DNA of 64,000 nt, from the NCBI GenBank assembly GCA_020025135.1, contig JAHHSQ010000003.1, forward strand, positions 1 to 64,000. The letters are read 5' to 3'. This document shows, one piece after another, positions 19,813 to 30,381 of this stretch. The translations under genes were made by a program, and so were the position numbers. This DNA is from Pectinatus sp. (GTDB lineage: Bacteria; Bacillota; Negativicutes; Selenomonadales; Selenomonadaceae). The notes under the pieces were generated by a model. That model did no database searches. It was given only the letters and a program-made list of their open reading frames with translations, and was not told the DNA's origin. Every line of letters starts with the position of its first letter. Positions within the stretch are counted from its first letter, which is position 1.

Positions 19813-20076
19813 ATGGAAATTTTAAAGGTCTCAGCAAAATCTAATCCCAATTCAGTAGCTGGCGCATTAGCAGGAAGTTTACATGACAATCATTCCGTGG
19901 AGTTGCAGGCCATTGGTGCTGGCGCAATCAATCAATCTATAAAAGCCATTGCCATCGCCCGCGGTTTTGTCGCTCCCCATGGCATCGACTTAGTCTGTAT
20001 TCCCGCTTTTACAGAGGTGGAAATCAACGGCGACGAACATCGTACGGCAATAAAATTAATAGTGGAACCACGCTAA
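19813..20076 (+). CDS. spoVS: SpoVS-like regulator
   Basis: 87 aa, the standard length of SpoVS (Alba-like fold). The signature is intact: LKVSAKSNPNSVAGALAG, AIGAGAINQSIKAIAIARG and GIDLVCIPAFTEVEINGDE, ending KLIVEPR. In Bacillus SpoVS affects late sporulation; it is also kept in many non-sporulating Firmicutes. The frame is open upstream to GTG at 19723, but family alignment favours this ATG. Eighteen nucleotides separate it from the P-loop/Asp23 gene, so they are one transcription unit. Confidence 0.9.
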   Translation: MEILKVSAKSNPNSVAGALAGSLHDNHSVELQAIGAGAINQSIKAIAIARGFVAPHGIDLVCIPAFTEVEINGDEHRTAIKLIVEPR

Positions 20077-20094
20077 TAGATAGGAGGTTCATAA

Positions 20095-21392
20095 TTGGAT
20101 GTTATTGCATTAGTAGGACCGAGCGGTACCGGAAAAAGTCACCGTGCTTTAATGGTGGCTCACAAGAACCATGCCGATGCTATTATTGATTAAATATTCC
20201 GCTTGTTTATCATAAACAAGCTTTTGAATAGCCTAGTCAGCGTATTTAGAAATGAGTACGTAGCGATAGAACAAACTATCCCATACTGTTTTAATTGCTG
20301 GAAACCCCTAAAGATAGCTAACCACCCAAGACAGTTGAAAGAAACTGCCTCTCAAGGTCGCGAAAGCAGAAAAAATAGCTATATGATATATGGTTAAAAC
20401 CTAAGTATTTCAAAATGGGCAATCAGCAGCCAAGCTTCGAAAAGAATAAGGTTCAACGACTATTCCTCTTAAGGGAAGTACCCAGTAAGCGATTGACTGG
20501 GGATACGGACAGACCTAAGCGAATATCCATTCGCAGGATAAGATATAGTCTGTGCTTTGACGAAAGTTAAAGAAGTTCATCGAAGAACTGTATTGAAAGT
20601 AGCGTTTCAATATGAACACACTTGCAAGACCAAATAAAATTGTAAGTTCAGGATGGCATTCTCATTAAAGGCAGTAAAATTATCGCCGGACATTCCGCAA
20701 AAAGAGAAACAAGCAAAATAATGGCTGTACGCCGGGCTATTTTTATCCTTCCCGGCCATGCTGAAGAGGTAAAAGTAGCCATCAGTAAAGAAAATTTTAA
20801 ACGCATTTTAGTACTTGGTACTTCAGATAATATGGCTTTAAAGATTTGTCGGATTCTCGACTTACCCAAGCCTTCTAAAATAATTCACATTCAGGATATT
20901 GCTTCCCAAGAGGAAATCCAAAAGGCGCACGATTGTCGTATCAAAGAAGGCAAACACATCATTCCTGTGCCGACAATAGAGTTGAAACCACATTTTTCCG
21001 GCTATCTAATCGACCCCATTCAAACTTTTTTCCAGAAAAAAAGGCGCAAAAAACCGCGCAAATTGGGTGAAAAATCGATTGTTAGACCTATTTTCAGCTA
21101 TTACGGACGTTTAGTTATTGACGATTCTGCCATCTTATCTATTGTCAATGAGGTGGTACGCTCCACTAGCAATATTCCCAAATTATTCTCTATTCACGTT
21201 TCTCATATCTGTAAGAACGAAGAAGACTGCGGCTTAGCCATTTCTTTTTCCGTGGTTGTACAATATGGCCAACATATCCCCTCTCTCATCAACTCTCTGC
21301 AAAAGAAAGTGAAAGACACGATTGAATACATGACGGGTATGTTGGTACAAAATGTCGATATTACCGTCAAAGCCTTACAAGTGAGCATATGA
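20095..21392 (+). CDS. P-loop NTPase with C-terminal Asp23/Gls24-like domain, interrupted by a group I intron
   Basis: Exon 1 (20095-20190) starts at TTG after TAGGAGGT and encodes 32 residues with a Walker A motif, VGPSGTGKSHRAL. Exon 2 (20652-21392) continues in frame as DGILIKGSKIIAGHS, giving 278 aa in total. The middle part is unrecognised. The last 110 residues (SYYGRLVIDDSAILSIVNEV, VVVQYGQHIP, TGMLVQNVDITV) look like an Asp23/Gls24 domain. The function is unknown. Adjacency to spoVS hints at a role in cell-envelope or developmental regulation (inference). The frame stops at TAA exactly at the exon end unless the intron is removed. Confidence 0.82.
20191..20651 (+). ncRNA. Group I intron in the P-loop/Asp23 gene (461 nt)
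   Basis: The core is readable on the plus strand: P (TTGCTGG from 20295), Q (AATCAGCAGCC, 20421-20431), R (GTTCAACGACTA, 20451-20462), S (AAGATATAGTCT, 20540-20551). P7 is GACTA/TAGTC; P4 is GCTG/CAGC. The exon ends TTGAT. The intron begins TAAA, and guide TAGTCAG pairs with TTGAT/TA with U.G at the splice site. A perfect hairpin (GCTTGTTTAT/ATAAACAAGC) extends P1. The end is TTCAG before GATGG, preceded by a small hairpin (ACTTGCAA/TTGTAAGT). A 64-codon frame inside (20203-20397) is not an endonuclease. Confidence 0.93.
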
Positions 21393-21450
21393 ATATGTGC
21401 ACCATCTTAATAAAAAGAATGAATTTGGCTAAAAGTGATTTTTTTGCTCA

Positions 21451-21493
21451 AAAATAGTGCCTTTGCTTATTAAAGCAAAGGCACTATTTTTAT
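21451..21493. terminator. Bidirectional terminator between the P-loop gene and the HD-GYP gene
   Basis: A perfect 18-bp stem, AAAATAGTGCCTTTGCTT (21451-21468) with AAGCAAAGGCACTATTTT (21473-21490), 4-nt loop, flanked by A and T runs. It reaches the stop codon of the minus-strand gene. Confidence 0.9.
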
Positions 21494-22755
21494 TTATCAT
21501 CAATCAAGCTTTTTACCGTAACATCACTATCCACCAACTTAGAAATGGTTTCCAAATTGTCAAAAATAATCTGGACACAAGAAGCATCTAACTGCCCTTT
21601 ATTTACCGAATCAGTCATAATTTGCCTAATTTTCTCTGCCGAAAATTCTTTCTTATAGGGTCGATTTTCTCTAAGAGCCACAAAGATATCTGCCACGGCC
21701 ACAATTCTAGAGCCAAGTGGCAATTCATCTCCCTGCAAATGAAAAGGATATCCTGAGCCATCTAGATGTTCGTGATGATAGGCAGCCCAAGTAGCAATTT
21801 CTTCAAAGCCCTTAATTTGCTTTAAAATCAAATAGGTATAATAAGAATGTTGATGAATAAGCGCCAAATCTAAGTTATTCAATTTATACTGTTTTTCCAA
21901 AATTGTATTTGGTATGGACAGCTTGCCAATATCATGTAAAAGTCCAGCAATCATCATGTTTTTTAATTCATTATCGGAAAAACCCTTCTGAGAAGCCAAA
22001 AACACTGATACGCGCGAAACATTCTGCGAATGATTGTAAGTGAAAGAACTATTTTCATCGATTATACCGGCAAATAGGTTGGCAATATCCATCACATCAT
22101 TTTCACTGTATGGAACTAAACCATAAAAATTATTTTCCTGTTCAAAAAGTGGTTCGTAAGACCGCTCTACAATGTTTAACCAAAAAGCTTCTTTTTGCGC
22201 CACCCGCAAAAAGGCGTCAACTACGCGCGGATTAAATAATGTCCCACGCTCTCTCGCCACATTTTCCACGATATGCGATGATTGTAACAAGATGTGCTTA
22301 TCCTGTTTAATGGATAATTCTATATAATCTGCCAACTTGATAATGCGCGCAGCAAATGGTATATCTGGGTCATTTTGCGTATTATTCCAGTTATCATGAT
22401 GATGCAGAATAATAAGCGCCAAATTATTAAAACAATGCGTATTTTTTAATAGCTGATACCCATTATATGCATGTAGCGGATATTTATTATGCACAAGTGG
22501 CTCGCTATCCAAATCTGAGCGCAAACGCTTTGCTACCCAACTGGAACCTGCACCGATATCGTGTAATAGCGAGGCCTGTAAAAGTTTATCTCTCCCCTGA
22601 TAGGATATTTTCAATTCATTGGCAATAGCAATGGCAATAATGGCCACGCGCCAATGATGGAAAGATAAATTGGTCGCCAACAGCTCTAGGGAAAGAGATA
22701 AAGATTTTATTAAGTTTAGCGTATTAAGTCGATAAATAAGTGTGTTTTTTGTCAT
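21490..22755 (-). CDS. Tandem HD-domain protein, HD-GYP type c-di-GMP phosphodiesterase
   Basis: 421 aa with two HD domains. The first (residues about 35-160) has HHWRVAIIAIAIA and LLHDIGAGSS. The second (about 235-400) has HSQNVSRVSVFLA, LLHDIGKLSIPNTIL and HHEHLDGSGYP, i.e. the GYP signature with the family's usual spacing. HD-GYP enzymes hydrolyse cyclic di-GMP, and the second domain keeps the metal ligands. It is a stand-alone soluble protein. No clear ribosome site precedes the ATG. Confidence 0.85.
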   Translation of the reverse strand: MTKNTLIYRLNTLNLIKSLSLSLELLATNLSFHHWRVAIIAIAIANELKISYQGRDKLLQASLLHDIGAGSSWVAKRLRSDLDSEPLVHNKYPLHAYNGYQLLKNTHCFNNLALIILHHHDNWNNTQNDPDIPFAARIIKLADYIELSIKQDKHILLQSSHIVENVARERGTLFNPRVVDAFLRVAQKEAFWLNIVERSYEPLFEQENNFYGLVPYSENDVMDIANLFAGIIDENSSFTYNHSQNVSRVSVFLASQKGFSDNELKNMMIAGLLHDIGKLSIPNTILEKQYKLNNLDLALIHQHSYYTYLILKQIKGFEEIATWAAYHHEHLDGSGYPFHLQGDELPLGSRIVAVADIFVALRENRPYKKEFSAEKIRQIMTDSVNKGQLDASCVQIIFDNLETISKLVDSDVTVKSLIDDK

Positions 22756-23012
22756 ATTAACTGTTCACGGACACTCACATTATAGTGAGGAGGTTCCAAT
22801 AGATTGCCACTGTAGTTCGGTCGGTAGGCCGACACTGACAGAGAACGTGGCTTCGCTTCCTTTCTATTCATTAATTAATCTATATTTTCCTCAAAATCTC
22901 TGTCATCTTTTGAGATTTTATTTATATACTCGTCACTCTACCATTTGCTAATTCCAAAGTACATAAAAGAGATGGCCTTGCACAACATCTACGCCTAAAG
23001 GCAGGGGCTTTA
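22756..23012 (+). mobile_element. Possible IS200/IS605-type remnant (short palindrome-ended element)
   Basis: No gene is present. CTCACATTATAGTGAG is an imperfect palindrome at the left. It is followed by a structured stretch (CGGTCGGTAGGCCGACACTG, then CAGAGAACGTGGC) resembling the region before the right end of TnpB elements. At the right, CTACGCCTAAAGGCAGGGGC is like IS200/IS605 end hairpins. Recognition is from memory of such ends, so the call is tentative. Confidence 0.3.
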
Positions 23013-23142
23013 CAGCACTTGTGGTAAAAAATCTGAATGGGCATTATGGTCTAAATTCAGTATCATTACTACCTCCCACAAATTTCGACTGAATTTATTA
23101 TAGCCTACAATGGAAAAAACAAGCAAGTTGATACTAATTAAC

Positions 23143-23180
23143 AAACATTCCCCCACCCTAAAGGTGGAGGAATGTTTTTA
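23143..23180 (-). terminator. Hairpin terminator downstream of fhs
   Basis: AAACATTCC-C-CCACC (23143-23157) pairs with GGTGG-A-GGAATGTTT (23163-23177). It has T-runs on both strands and lies 9 nt after the fhs stop. Confidence 0.7.
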
Positions 23181-23188
23181 AAATCAGC

Positions 23189-24856
23189 TTAAAATAATCC
23201 GACTATATTTCCAACATTATCTATGTCCATATTTTCCGCAGCTGGTTTTTTTGGTAATCCCGGCATCGTCATGATATTACCAGTTAAGGCAATAACAAAA
23301 CCTGCCCCTGCAGCAATGCGAATTTCTCGAATGTGCAAACTAAAATCAGTTGGGCAACCTATTTTCTTGGGGTCATCGCTCAAAGAATACTGCGTTTTTG
23401 CCATGCAAATAGGCAAATTACCGTATCCCAAATCGGTCAATTGCGCCAACATTTTAGCAGCCTCTTTGCTATAGGTAACATCACTAGCACCATAAATATT
23501 TTGCGCTATTGCCAAAATTTTTTCTTCTAAGGACTGTTCGTCCGTATAGGCAAAATGTAAAGGTTGCGTCCCATCTAGGTTAGATATCACCTTATGGGCC
23601 AAGGACAAAGCACCTTGTCCACCATCGGTAAACACAGAAGAAATAGCTACTGGTACTTGCCAATACTTACAAGCCTCTTCGATAGTGTGCAATTCAAAAG
23701 GAGAATCACCAGGAAATTTATTGATTGCCACTACAATGGGGACATTAAAAAAGCGCATATTTTCAATGTGCTTTTTGAGATTTACCAAGCCAGCTTTTAA
23801 GGCTGGTAAATTCTCTTCTTGCACTTTATCTAAACTAACCCCACCGTGTATTTTCAAAGCACGCGCCGTAACGACGATGACTGCCGCAGCTGGCTCAATA
23901 TCGCCGTAGCGACACTTAATATCTATAAATTTTTCGGCTCCTAAATCCGCCCCAAATCCTGCTTCCGTAACCACATAATCGGCTAACTTGAGCGCGTACT
24001 TAGTAGCAATAAGGCTATTACAGCCGTGTGCTATATTGGCGAAAGGCCCGCCGTGAATAAACGCTGGCGTTCCCTCTAAGGTCTGCACTAAATTGGGTTT
24101 TATCGCATCCTTTAAGAGTAATGCCAAGGCACCAGTTACTTTGAGGTCAGCCGCATATATCGGCTCTTTATTTACATTGTAAGCCACAATAATTTTATCA
24201 ATGCGTTTCTTAATATCTTCTAAATCGGTTGCTAAACACAAAATTGCCATCAATTCTGAAGCCACAGTGATATCAAAACCAGTTTCGCGTGGCACGCCAT
24301 TCGTTCTGCCACCCAACCCACAAATAATATTTCGCAAAGCACGGTCATTGAGGTCGACCACACGGCCCCAAGCAATAGTTCGCACATCGATATTAAGAGC
24401 ATTTCCCTGTTGTAAATGATTATCTATCACCGCTGCCAATAAATTATGCGCGGAAGTGATAGCGTGAAAATCACCAGTAAAATGCAAATTTATATCTTCC
24501 ATTGGTATTACTTGTGCATAACCACCACCAGCAGCGCCCCCCTTTATACCAAAACAAGGGCCTAAAGATGGCTCACGCAAAGCCAAAACCGTCTTTTTGC
24601 CTAGTTGTTGCAAGGCATCAGCCAAGCCGATAGACGTTGTCGTTTTCCCTTCACCAGCTGGTGTCGGATTAATGGCTGTCACTAAGATAAGCTTTCCATC
24701 AGGACGTTGTTTTATCTTCTCCCACACGGGAAAAGAGATTTTAGCTTTATACTTGCCATACATTTCAATATCATCGGCGGTTAAATCCAATTTACCAGCA
24801 ATTTCCGTAATCGGTCTTATTTCTGCTTCGCGAGCTATTTCCACATCACTTTTCAT
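23189..24856 (-). CDS. fhs: Formate--tetrahydrofolate ligase
   Basis: 555 aa. It makes 10-formyl-THF from formate, THF and ATP. The P-loop TPAGEGKTTTSIGLADAL and the family signatures FHAITSAHNLLAAVIDNH and GGPFANIAHGCNS are present. It follows folD on the same strand, forming a one-carbon module that interconverts formate, 10-formyl-, methenyl- and methylene-THF. The start has an AGGGAGAAAG site. A hairpin terminator follows. Confidence 0.97.
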   Translation of the reverse strand: MKSDVEIAREAEIRPITEIAGKLDLTADDIEMYGKYKAKISFPVWEKIKQRPDGKLILVTAINPTPAGEGKTTTSIGLADALQQLGKKTVLALREPSLGPCFGIKGGAAGGGYAQVIPMEDINLHFTGDFHAITSAHNLLAAVIDNHLQQGNALNIDVRTIAWGRVVDLNDRALRNIICGLGGRTNGVPRETGFDITVASELMAILCLATDLEDIKKRIDKIIVAYNVNKEPIYAADLKVTGALALLLKDAIKPNLVQTLEGTPAFIHGGPFANIAHGCNSLIATKYALKLADYVVTEAGFGADLGAEKFIDIKCRYGDIEPAAAVIVVTARALKIHGGVSLDKVQEENLPALKAGLVNLKKHIENMRFFNVPIVVAINKFPGDSPFELHTIEEACKYWQVPVAISSVFTDGGQGALSLAHKVISNLDGTQPLHFAYTDEQSLEEKILAIAQNIYGASDVTYSKEAAKMLAQLTDLGYGNLPICMAKTQYSLSDDPKKIGCPTDFSLHIREIRIAAGAGFVIALTGNIMTMPGLPKKPAAENMDIDNVGNIVGLF

Positions 24857-24909
24857 GTTACTTTCTCCCTAGTTACCAAAGTTCAGCAACTATTTTCTTA
24901 CATTAAAAT

Positions 24910-25785
24910 TTATACATCTGTCGACTGAGCATTAGTTTCTTGCCGCTGTCTACGAGCTGCTAACAGTGTATTACGCATCAACATCGCAATTGTTAATGGC
25001 CCAATTCCACCTGGCACAGGAGTTATATAAGATGCCTTATCGCGTACTGCCACTTCTACATCGCCCATCAATTTCTTATTGGGCAAGCGATTAATACCAA
25101 CATCGAGTACCACCGCTCCCTCTTTCACCATATCGGCTTTTATAAAGGCCGGCTTACCTACCGCTGCGACCAAGATATCAGCCATTTTAGTAAAAGTAGC
25201 TAAATTTTCTGTATGGGAATGACAAATCGTCACCGTCGCATTTTCCTGTAAAAAGAGAAAAGCCAATGGTTTGCCAACGATATTACTACGCCCAACGATG
25301 ACGACGTGCTTACCAGCAATGGAAATATTAGCTTCTTTTAAAATGGCAATACAACCCTGTGGTGTACATGGCACCATTGTATCTTGTCCTAAAACTAACT
25401 TTCCCATGTTTTCTGGATGAAAACCATCGACATCTTTCTCGGGAGCAATTAATTTTAAAAATTCTTTTTCCTGTTTTTTTAAGTTAGTTGGCAAAGGTAA
25501 CTGCAAGAGGATACCATTTACCTTTTCATCGGCATTTAAGAGCAAAATACAGTCTTTTAAATCCTCTGCCGAAGTATCAGCCGGCAAAAAAATTGTTTTT
25601 GACTCAATACCAAGAGCTTGACAAGCACGTTCCTTGTTGCGAACGTAAATTTGGGAAGCTGGGTCTTCTCCCACTAAAATAACGGCTAATTGCGGAGTCT
25701 GTGCATATTTTTCCTTATACACTTCTACCGCTTCTTTTACCTCTTCTTTAAAAAGGGTCGCATATTTTTTACCGTCTAATAACAT
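24910..25785 (-). CDS. folD: Methylenetetrahydrofolate dehydrogenase/cyclohydrolase
   Basis: 291 aa, the usual FolD length. The catalytic motif is YVRNKERACQALGI with the key lysine. The signature LLQLPLP and the NADP-binding GRSNIVGKPLAFLFLQ are present, as is PVPGGIGPLTIAMLM near the C-terminus. It interconverts methylene-, methenyl- and 10-formyl-THF. It lies upstream of fhs by 53 nt on the same strand. Confidence 0.96.
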   Translation of the reverse strand: MLLDGKKYATLFKEEVKEAVEVYKEKYAQTPQLAVILVGEDPASQIYVRNKERACQALGIESKTIFLPADTSAEDLKDCILLLNADEKVNGILLQLPLPTNLKKQEKEFLKLIAPEKDVDGFHPENMGKLVLGQDTMVPCTPQGCIAILKEANISIAGKHVVIVGRSNIVGKPLAFLFLQENATVTICHSHTENLATFTKMADILVAAVGKPAFIKADMVKEGAVVLDVGINRLPNKKLMGDVEVAVRDKASYITPVPGGIGPLTIAMLMRNTLLAARRQRQETNAQSTDV

Positions 25786-25807
25786 AATTTCGCTATCATT
25801 AAAGCAC

Positions 25808-25879
25808 CTAGCAATTTTCTATAATTGCCTTTAATGTCTTCTTGCCAATGTAGACACCCAGTGCAAAGATGATGAACAG
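25808..25879 (-). CDS. Possible small membrane peptide with a non-AUG start
   Basis: Upstream of folD the minus strand reads AAAGGTGGGAAG, a good ribosome-site-like run, followed by a CTG-initiated 23-codon frame (LFIIFALGVYIG, then KKTLKAIIENC) ending in TAG. It resembles a single hydrophobic helix followed by an amphipathic basic tail. No ATG, GTG or TTG is available. It may be a chance frame in the folD leader. Confidence 0.2.
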   Translation of the reverse strand: MFIIFALGVYIGKKTLKAIIENC

Positions 25880-25971
25880 CTTCCCACCTTTCTTTGAATT
25901 GTATCAAACATTATTTATATAATAACATAAATTTTAATTATATTCTAAGATATTTTCAGAATTTTCCACTA

Positions 25972-27244
<1,273 letters not shown>

Positions 27245-27267
<23 letters not shown>

Positions 27268-28744
27268 CCCATTTTTTGTCTACTAATTCTTGAATTTCTC
27301 GGCTCATCACTATTTCGTTAGGCCAAGTCCTTTTCTGCCCTTCCTCCGGCCATTTCTTAGTGGCATCTATCCCCATCTTGGTGCCCCAATTCGCCATCGG
27401 TGAGGCGTGGTCTAAGACATCTAAAGGGCCATCCACCAAAACGACGTCCCGCCGAGCATCGATATTATTAAAAACACGCCACCACACTTCATGTTCATCT
27501 TGAACATCAACATGCGCATCAACGACGATGAGCATTTTCGTGAACATTGCTTGTCCCATTCCCCAAATGGCGTGCATAATCTTTTTGGCCTGTTGGGGAT
27601 AGGATTTTTTGATAGAAAGCATCATACAATTGTGAAAGACACCCTCTAACGGGCAATGAATATCGACAATCTCTGGAAATAACTGTTGTAAAAACGGCAA
27701 AAACAAGCGCTCTGTAGCCTGTGCAATATAGCAATCTTCCATCGGTGGTTTACCGACAATAGTTGCTGCATAGATAGGATTATGGCGATGTGTAATCGCC
27801 GTAATATGAAAGACTGGATAATCATCTGCCAAGGAGTAATAACCAGTGTGGTCACCAAAAGGTCCTTCACGCCGCAATTCATCTATTTTGACATATCCTT
27901 CTAAGACAATTTCACTCGTCGCTGGCACCTCAACATCTACCGTCTTGCACTTCACCAGTTCTACTGATTTCTGCCGTAAATAACCGGCAAATACCATCTC
28001 ATCGATATCTTTCGGTAATGGAGCTGTGGCTGCATAGGTCAAAACGGGGTCTGTACCAATCGCCACTGCTACTTCTAAACGGTCTAACCCCATTTCTCTG
28101 TGCAAACGATAATTTTCCGCCCCATTTTTGTGCAAATGCCAATGCATACCAGTCGTCTTAGAATCATATTTCTGCAACCTGTACATTCCGACATTGCGTT
28201 TACCATTTTGCGGATTGCGCGTAAAAACCAAAGGCAACGTAATAAATGGTCCTCCGTCTTCTGGCCAACAAGTAAGTATCGGAAATTTATCTAAAGAAGC
28301 CTCATCTGTCAACACAACTTCCTGACAAGGTGCTTTTTTTACATACTTGGGGAAGTTTATCATTCGCTTCGCCAAGGGGATGAGGTGCAATAAATCTCCC
28401 TTTGTTCTGAGAGAAATAGATGGCAAACGTAATATTTCTCGCAATTCATCGGCCTTTTTCTCTATATCATCAGTGCCCAGTGCCAAAGCCATTCGCTCTT
28501 TGGAACCAAAAGCATTTATGAGCACCGGCACATCATAACCACGTACATTTTCAAAGAGCAAAGCTTTATTTTTCTTAGGTCCAGCTTTACAAATTCGATT
28601 GGTTATTTCCGTAATTTCCAAATTACAATCTACAGGTGTCGAAATCCGCCACAATAAATCTCTTTCTTCTAATAATTTAATAAATTCACGCAAATCATAA
28701 AAGGCCACCTCTACCACCTCGTCATTTTCAATCAATTTTGCCAA
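27245..28744 (-). CDS. ubiD: UbiD-family prenylated-FMN-dependent decarboxylase
   Basis: 499 aa. Family signatures are GPFITLPLVFTRNP, KNGAENYRLHREMG near the active-site region, and REGPFGDHTGYYSLADDYPV. UbiD enzymes remove the carboxylate from polyprenylated aromatic acids in quinone synthesis, or act on other aromatic acids. The neighbours ubiA and polyprenyl synthase point to quinone (probably menaquinone) synthesis. No ubiX, which makes the cofactor, is in the window. Start taken as TTG (MAKLIEN); other in-frame starts are possible. Confidence 0.9.
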
Positions 28745-28810
28745 TTTTCCCCAAGAATAGATTATAATAAAACCTCCGGCCTATCTATAAATTGACTGTA
28801 TTATAGAATA

Positions 28811-28832
28811 TCCCACGAATAAATTCGTGGGA
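28811..28832. repeat. Perfect 10-bp inverted repeat
   Basis: TCCCACGAAT (28811-28820), loop AA, ATTCGTGGGA (28823-28832). There is no T-run for a terminator. It could be a transposon-end palindrome or an mRNA structure between the polyprenyl synthase gene and ubiD. Confidence 0.5.
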
Positions 28833-28910
28833 ATTAGATGACACACTTATGAAATTAAACTACCTATTTATCATTATAAGCAGGAAAAGCCTTGCCTCTC
28901 TATTAACAAA

Positions 28911-29888
28911 TTAAGCCTTTCTCTCGGCCAAAAAAGCCAATACCTCTTCAAAACAAGTGAGCACTTCTTCTGGAATCTGCTTCGGCAAGAGAAATTGTGA
29001 TTTTTTCCAATACTGTTCCGCTTTTTTCTGAGCATATTCAATTCCACCTAGTTTTTTCATCAAGTCGATGGCACGCGTCAAGTCTTTACCAGATAGAGGT
29101 CCACTTTCGAGCAACATCTTCAATTCTCCCTGTTCAGGTTCTTTTCTGGTAATGGCATACAAAAACGGCATCGTGATAACACCGGCTCGCAAATCACTGC
29201 CACACGGCTTGCCAGTTTGCTCTTCGTCCCCTAAGATATCCAATAAATCATCAGTAATTTGAAAGGACATACCTAAATATTTACCAAAATCAGAGAATTT
29301 TCCCTGTTCTTTGCTCGTCATTCCTGCCATGATTGCGCCAATTCGGCAAGCAGCCGACAAAAAACTTCCCGTCTTTTGATAAATAGCAGCATAATACTCT
29401 CTAAAAGACCGAATTCGATACAGGGAGGCGTTTTGGTTAATCTCTCCTTCACTCAAATCAGTGAGCAGTTGTACTAAAATGGGGATTATTTCTCGCGGAT
29501 AATCTTTTTCCTGTGCCACAACAGCAAAGGCACGAGCAAAGAGAAAATCTCCGCCCAAAATTGCCAACTGATTGTTGCCCATAGCATTGACAGTTTGCAC
29601 GCCACGCCGATATTCCGCTTCATCTAATACATCATCATGTAGTAAAGTTGCCGTGTGGAGCAACTCCAAAGCTGCCGCCATTGGTACACGTCCGAGGACT
29701 TCCTTTTTTTCTAGATTTCCATAGGAAGCCAATAGGAATAGAATGGGGCGCAACCGCTTTCCTCCAGCCGTCAATATATTATCAGTCAATTTTGTAATTG
29801 CCGGCACTTCCGAGCTGGTATTATCTTGAATCAATTTCGTTAAATTTTCTAAATCTGCTTGTAAAAACTTATATGTATTTTCTAACAT
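28911..29888 (-). CDS. Polyprenyl diphosphate synthase (long-chain trans-isoprenyl)
   Basis: 325 aa with the two Asp-rich motifs of trans-isoprenyl synthases: LLHDDVLDEAEYRRG and FQITDDLLDILGD. GGKRLRPILFLLASYG is the upstream lysine/arginine motif. It makes the side chain for the quinone, fitting the adjacent ubiD and ubiA. HepT-like or octaprenyl synthase (chain length) cannot be told from sequence. It is the upstream gene of the minus-strand quinone cluster. Confidence 0.92.
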   Translation of the reverse strand: MLENTYKFLQADLENLTKLIQDNTSSEVPAITKLTDNILTAGGKRLRPILFLLASYGNLEKKEVLGRVPMAAALELLHTATLLHDDVLDEAEYRRGVQTVNAMGNNQLAILGGDFLFARAFAVVAQEKDYPREIIPILVQLLTDLSEGEINQNASLYRIRSFREYYAAIYQKTGSFLSAACRIGAIMAGMTSKEQGKFSDFGKYLGMSFQITDDLLDILGDEEQTGKPCGSDLRAGVITMPFLYAITRKEPEQGELKMLLESGPLSGKDLTRAIDLMKKLGGIEYAQKKAEQYWKKSQFLLPKQIPEEVLTCFEEVLAFLAERKA

Positions 29889-30381
29889 ATGTCACCTGTA
29901 CATTTAATAAAATATGTACCAGTTTTTAGTCCGCAACGCTCTAATATGCGACTGAAAAACCCAGTATCTTGTGGATATACTAACATAGCCCAGTTAAAAA
30001 AGCAATTTTTTCGCACCAAATCGCTAATATATTGACCCGTTTATTCAAAAATCTTCTCTAATATACAGCTCTTGTATCTATATATTTACTCCATCAGTTG
30101 CTTAAGCGCATAAAAATAAAAACAGTTTTCGATTAATAGCAATCTTTTATTGAATATGCTAAAATGGTAATGGACATTATAGCCATAAATAAACCAATAT
30201 TGTCAAGTTATCTATTAGTGTTATTATATTTAAAAAATAATAAGTTTTCCTAACATAAAGTGAAATAAAATAGGTTTTTCCACCCCAAATACGATTATAT
30301 AACCACCGTTTGTTTATTCAATATTTTCATCTAATGGTATTTTTGAATTATCAATATATTTTCTCTGGGAGTGATTGATTT
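29889..30381. other. AT-rich intergenic region, divergent promoters
   Basis: About 490 nt between the minus-strand polyprenyl synthase and the plus-strand chemoreceptor. I see no gene, strong hairpin or RNA element. It must contain both promoters, and a GGAGTG site precedes the chemoreceptor ATG. Confidence 0.4.

Noticed and set aside
20203..20397. 64-codon frame inside the P-loop-gene intron as a homing endonuclease
   Set aside because: No LAGLIDADG, GIY-YIG, HNH or His-Cys motif. The sequence overlaps the ribozyme core, so it is a chance frame.
28811..28832. Terminator between the polyprenyl synthase gene and ubiD
   Set aside because: The stem is perfect, but no T-run follows on either strand, so it is listed only as an inverted repeat.
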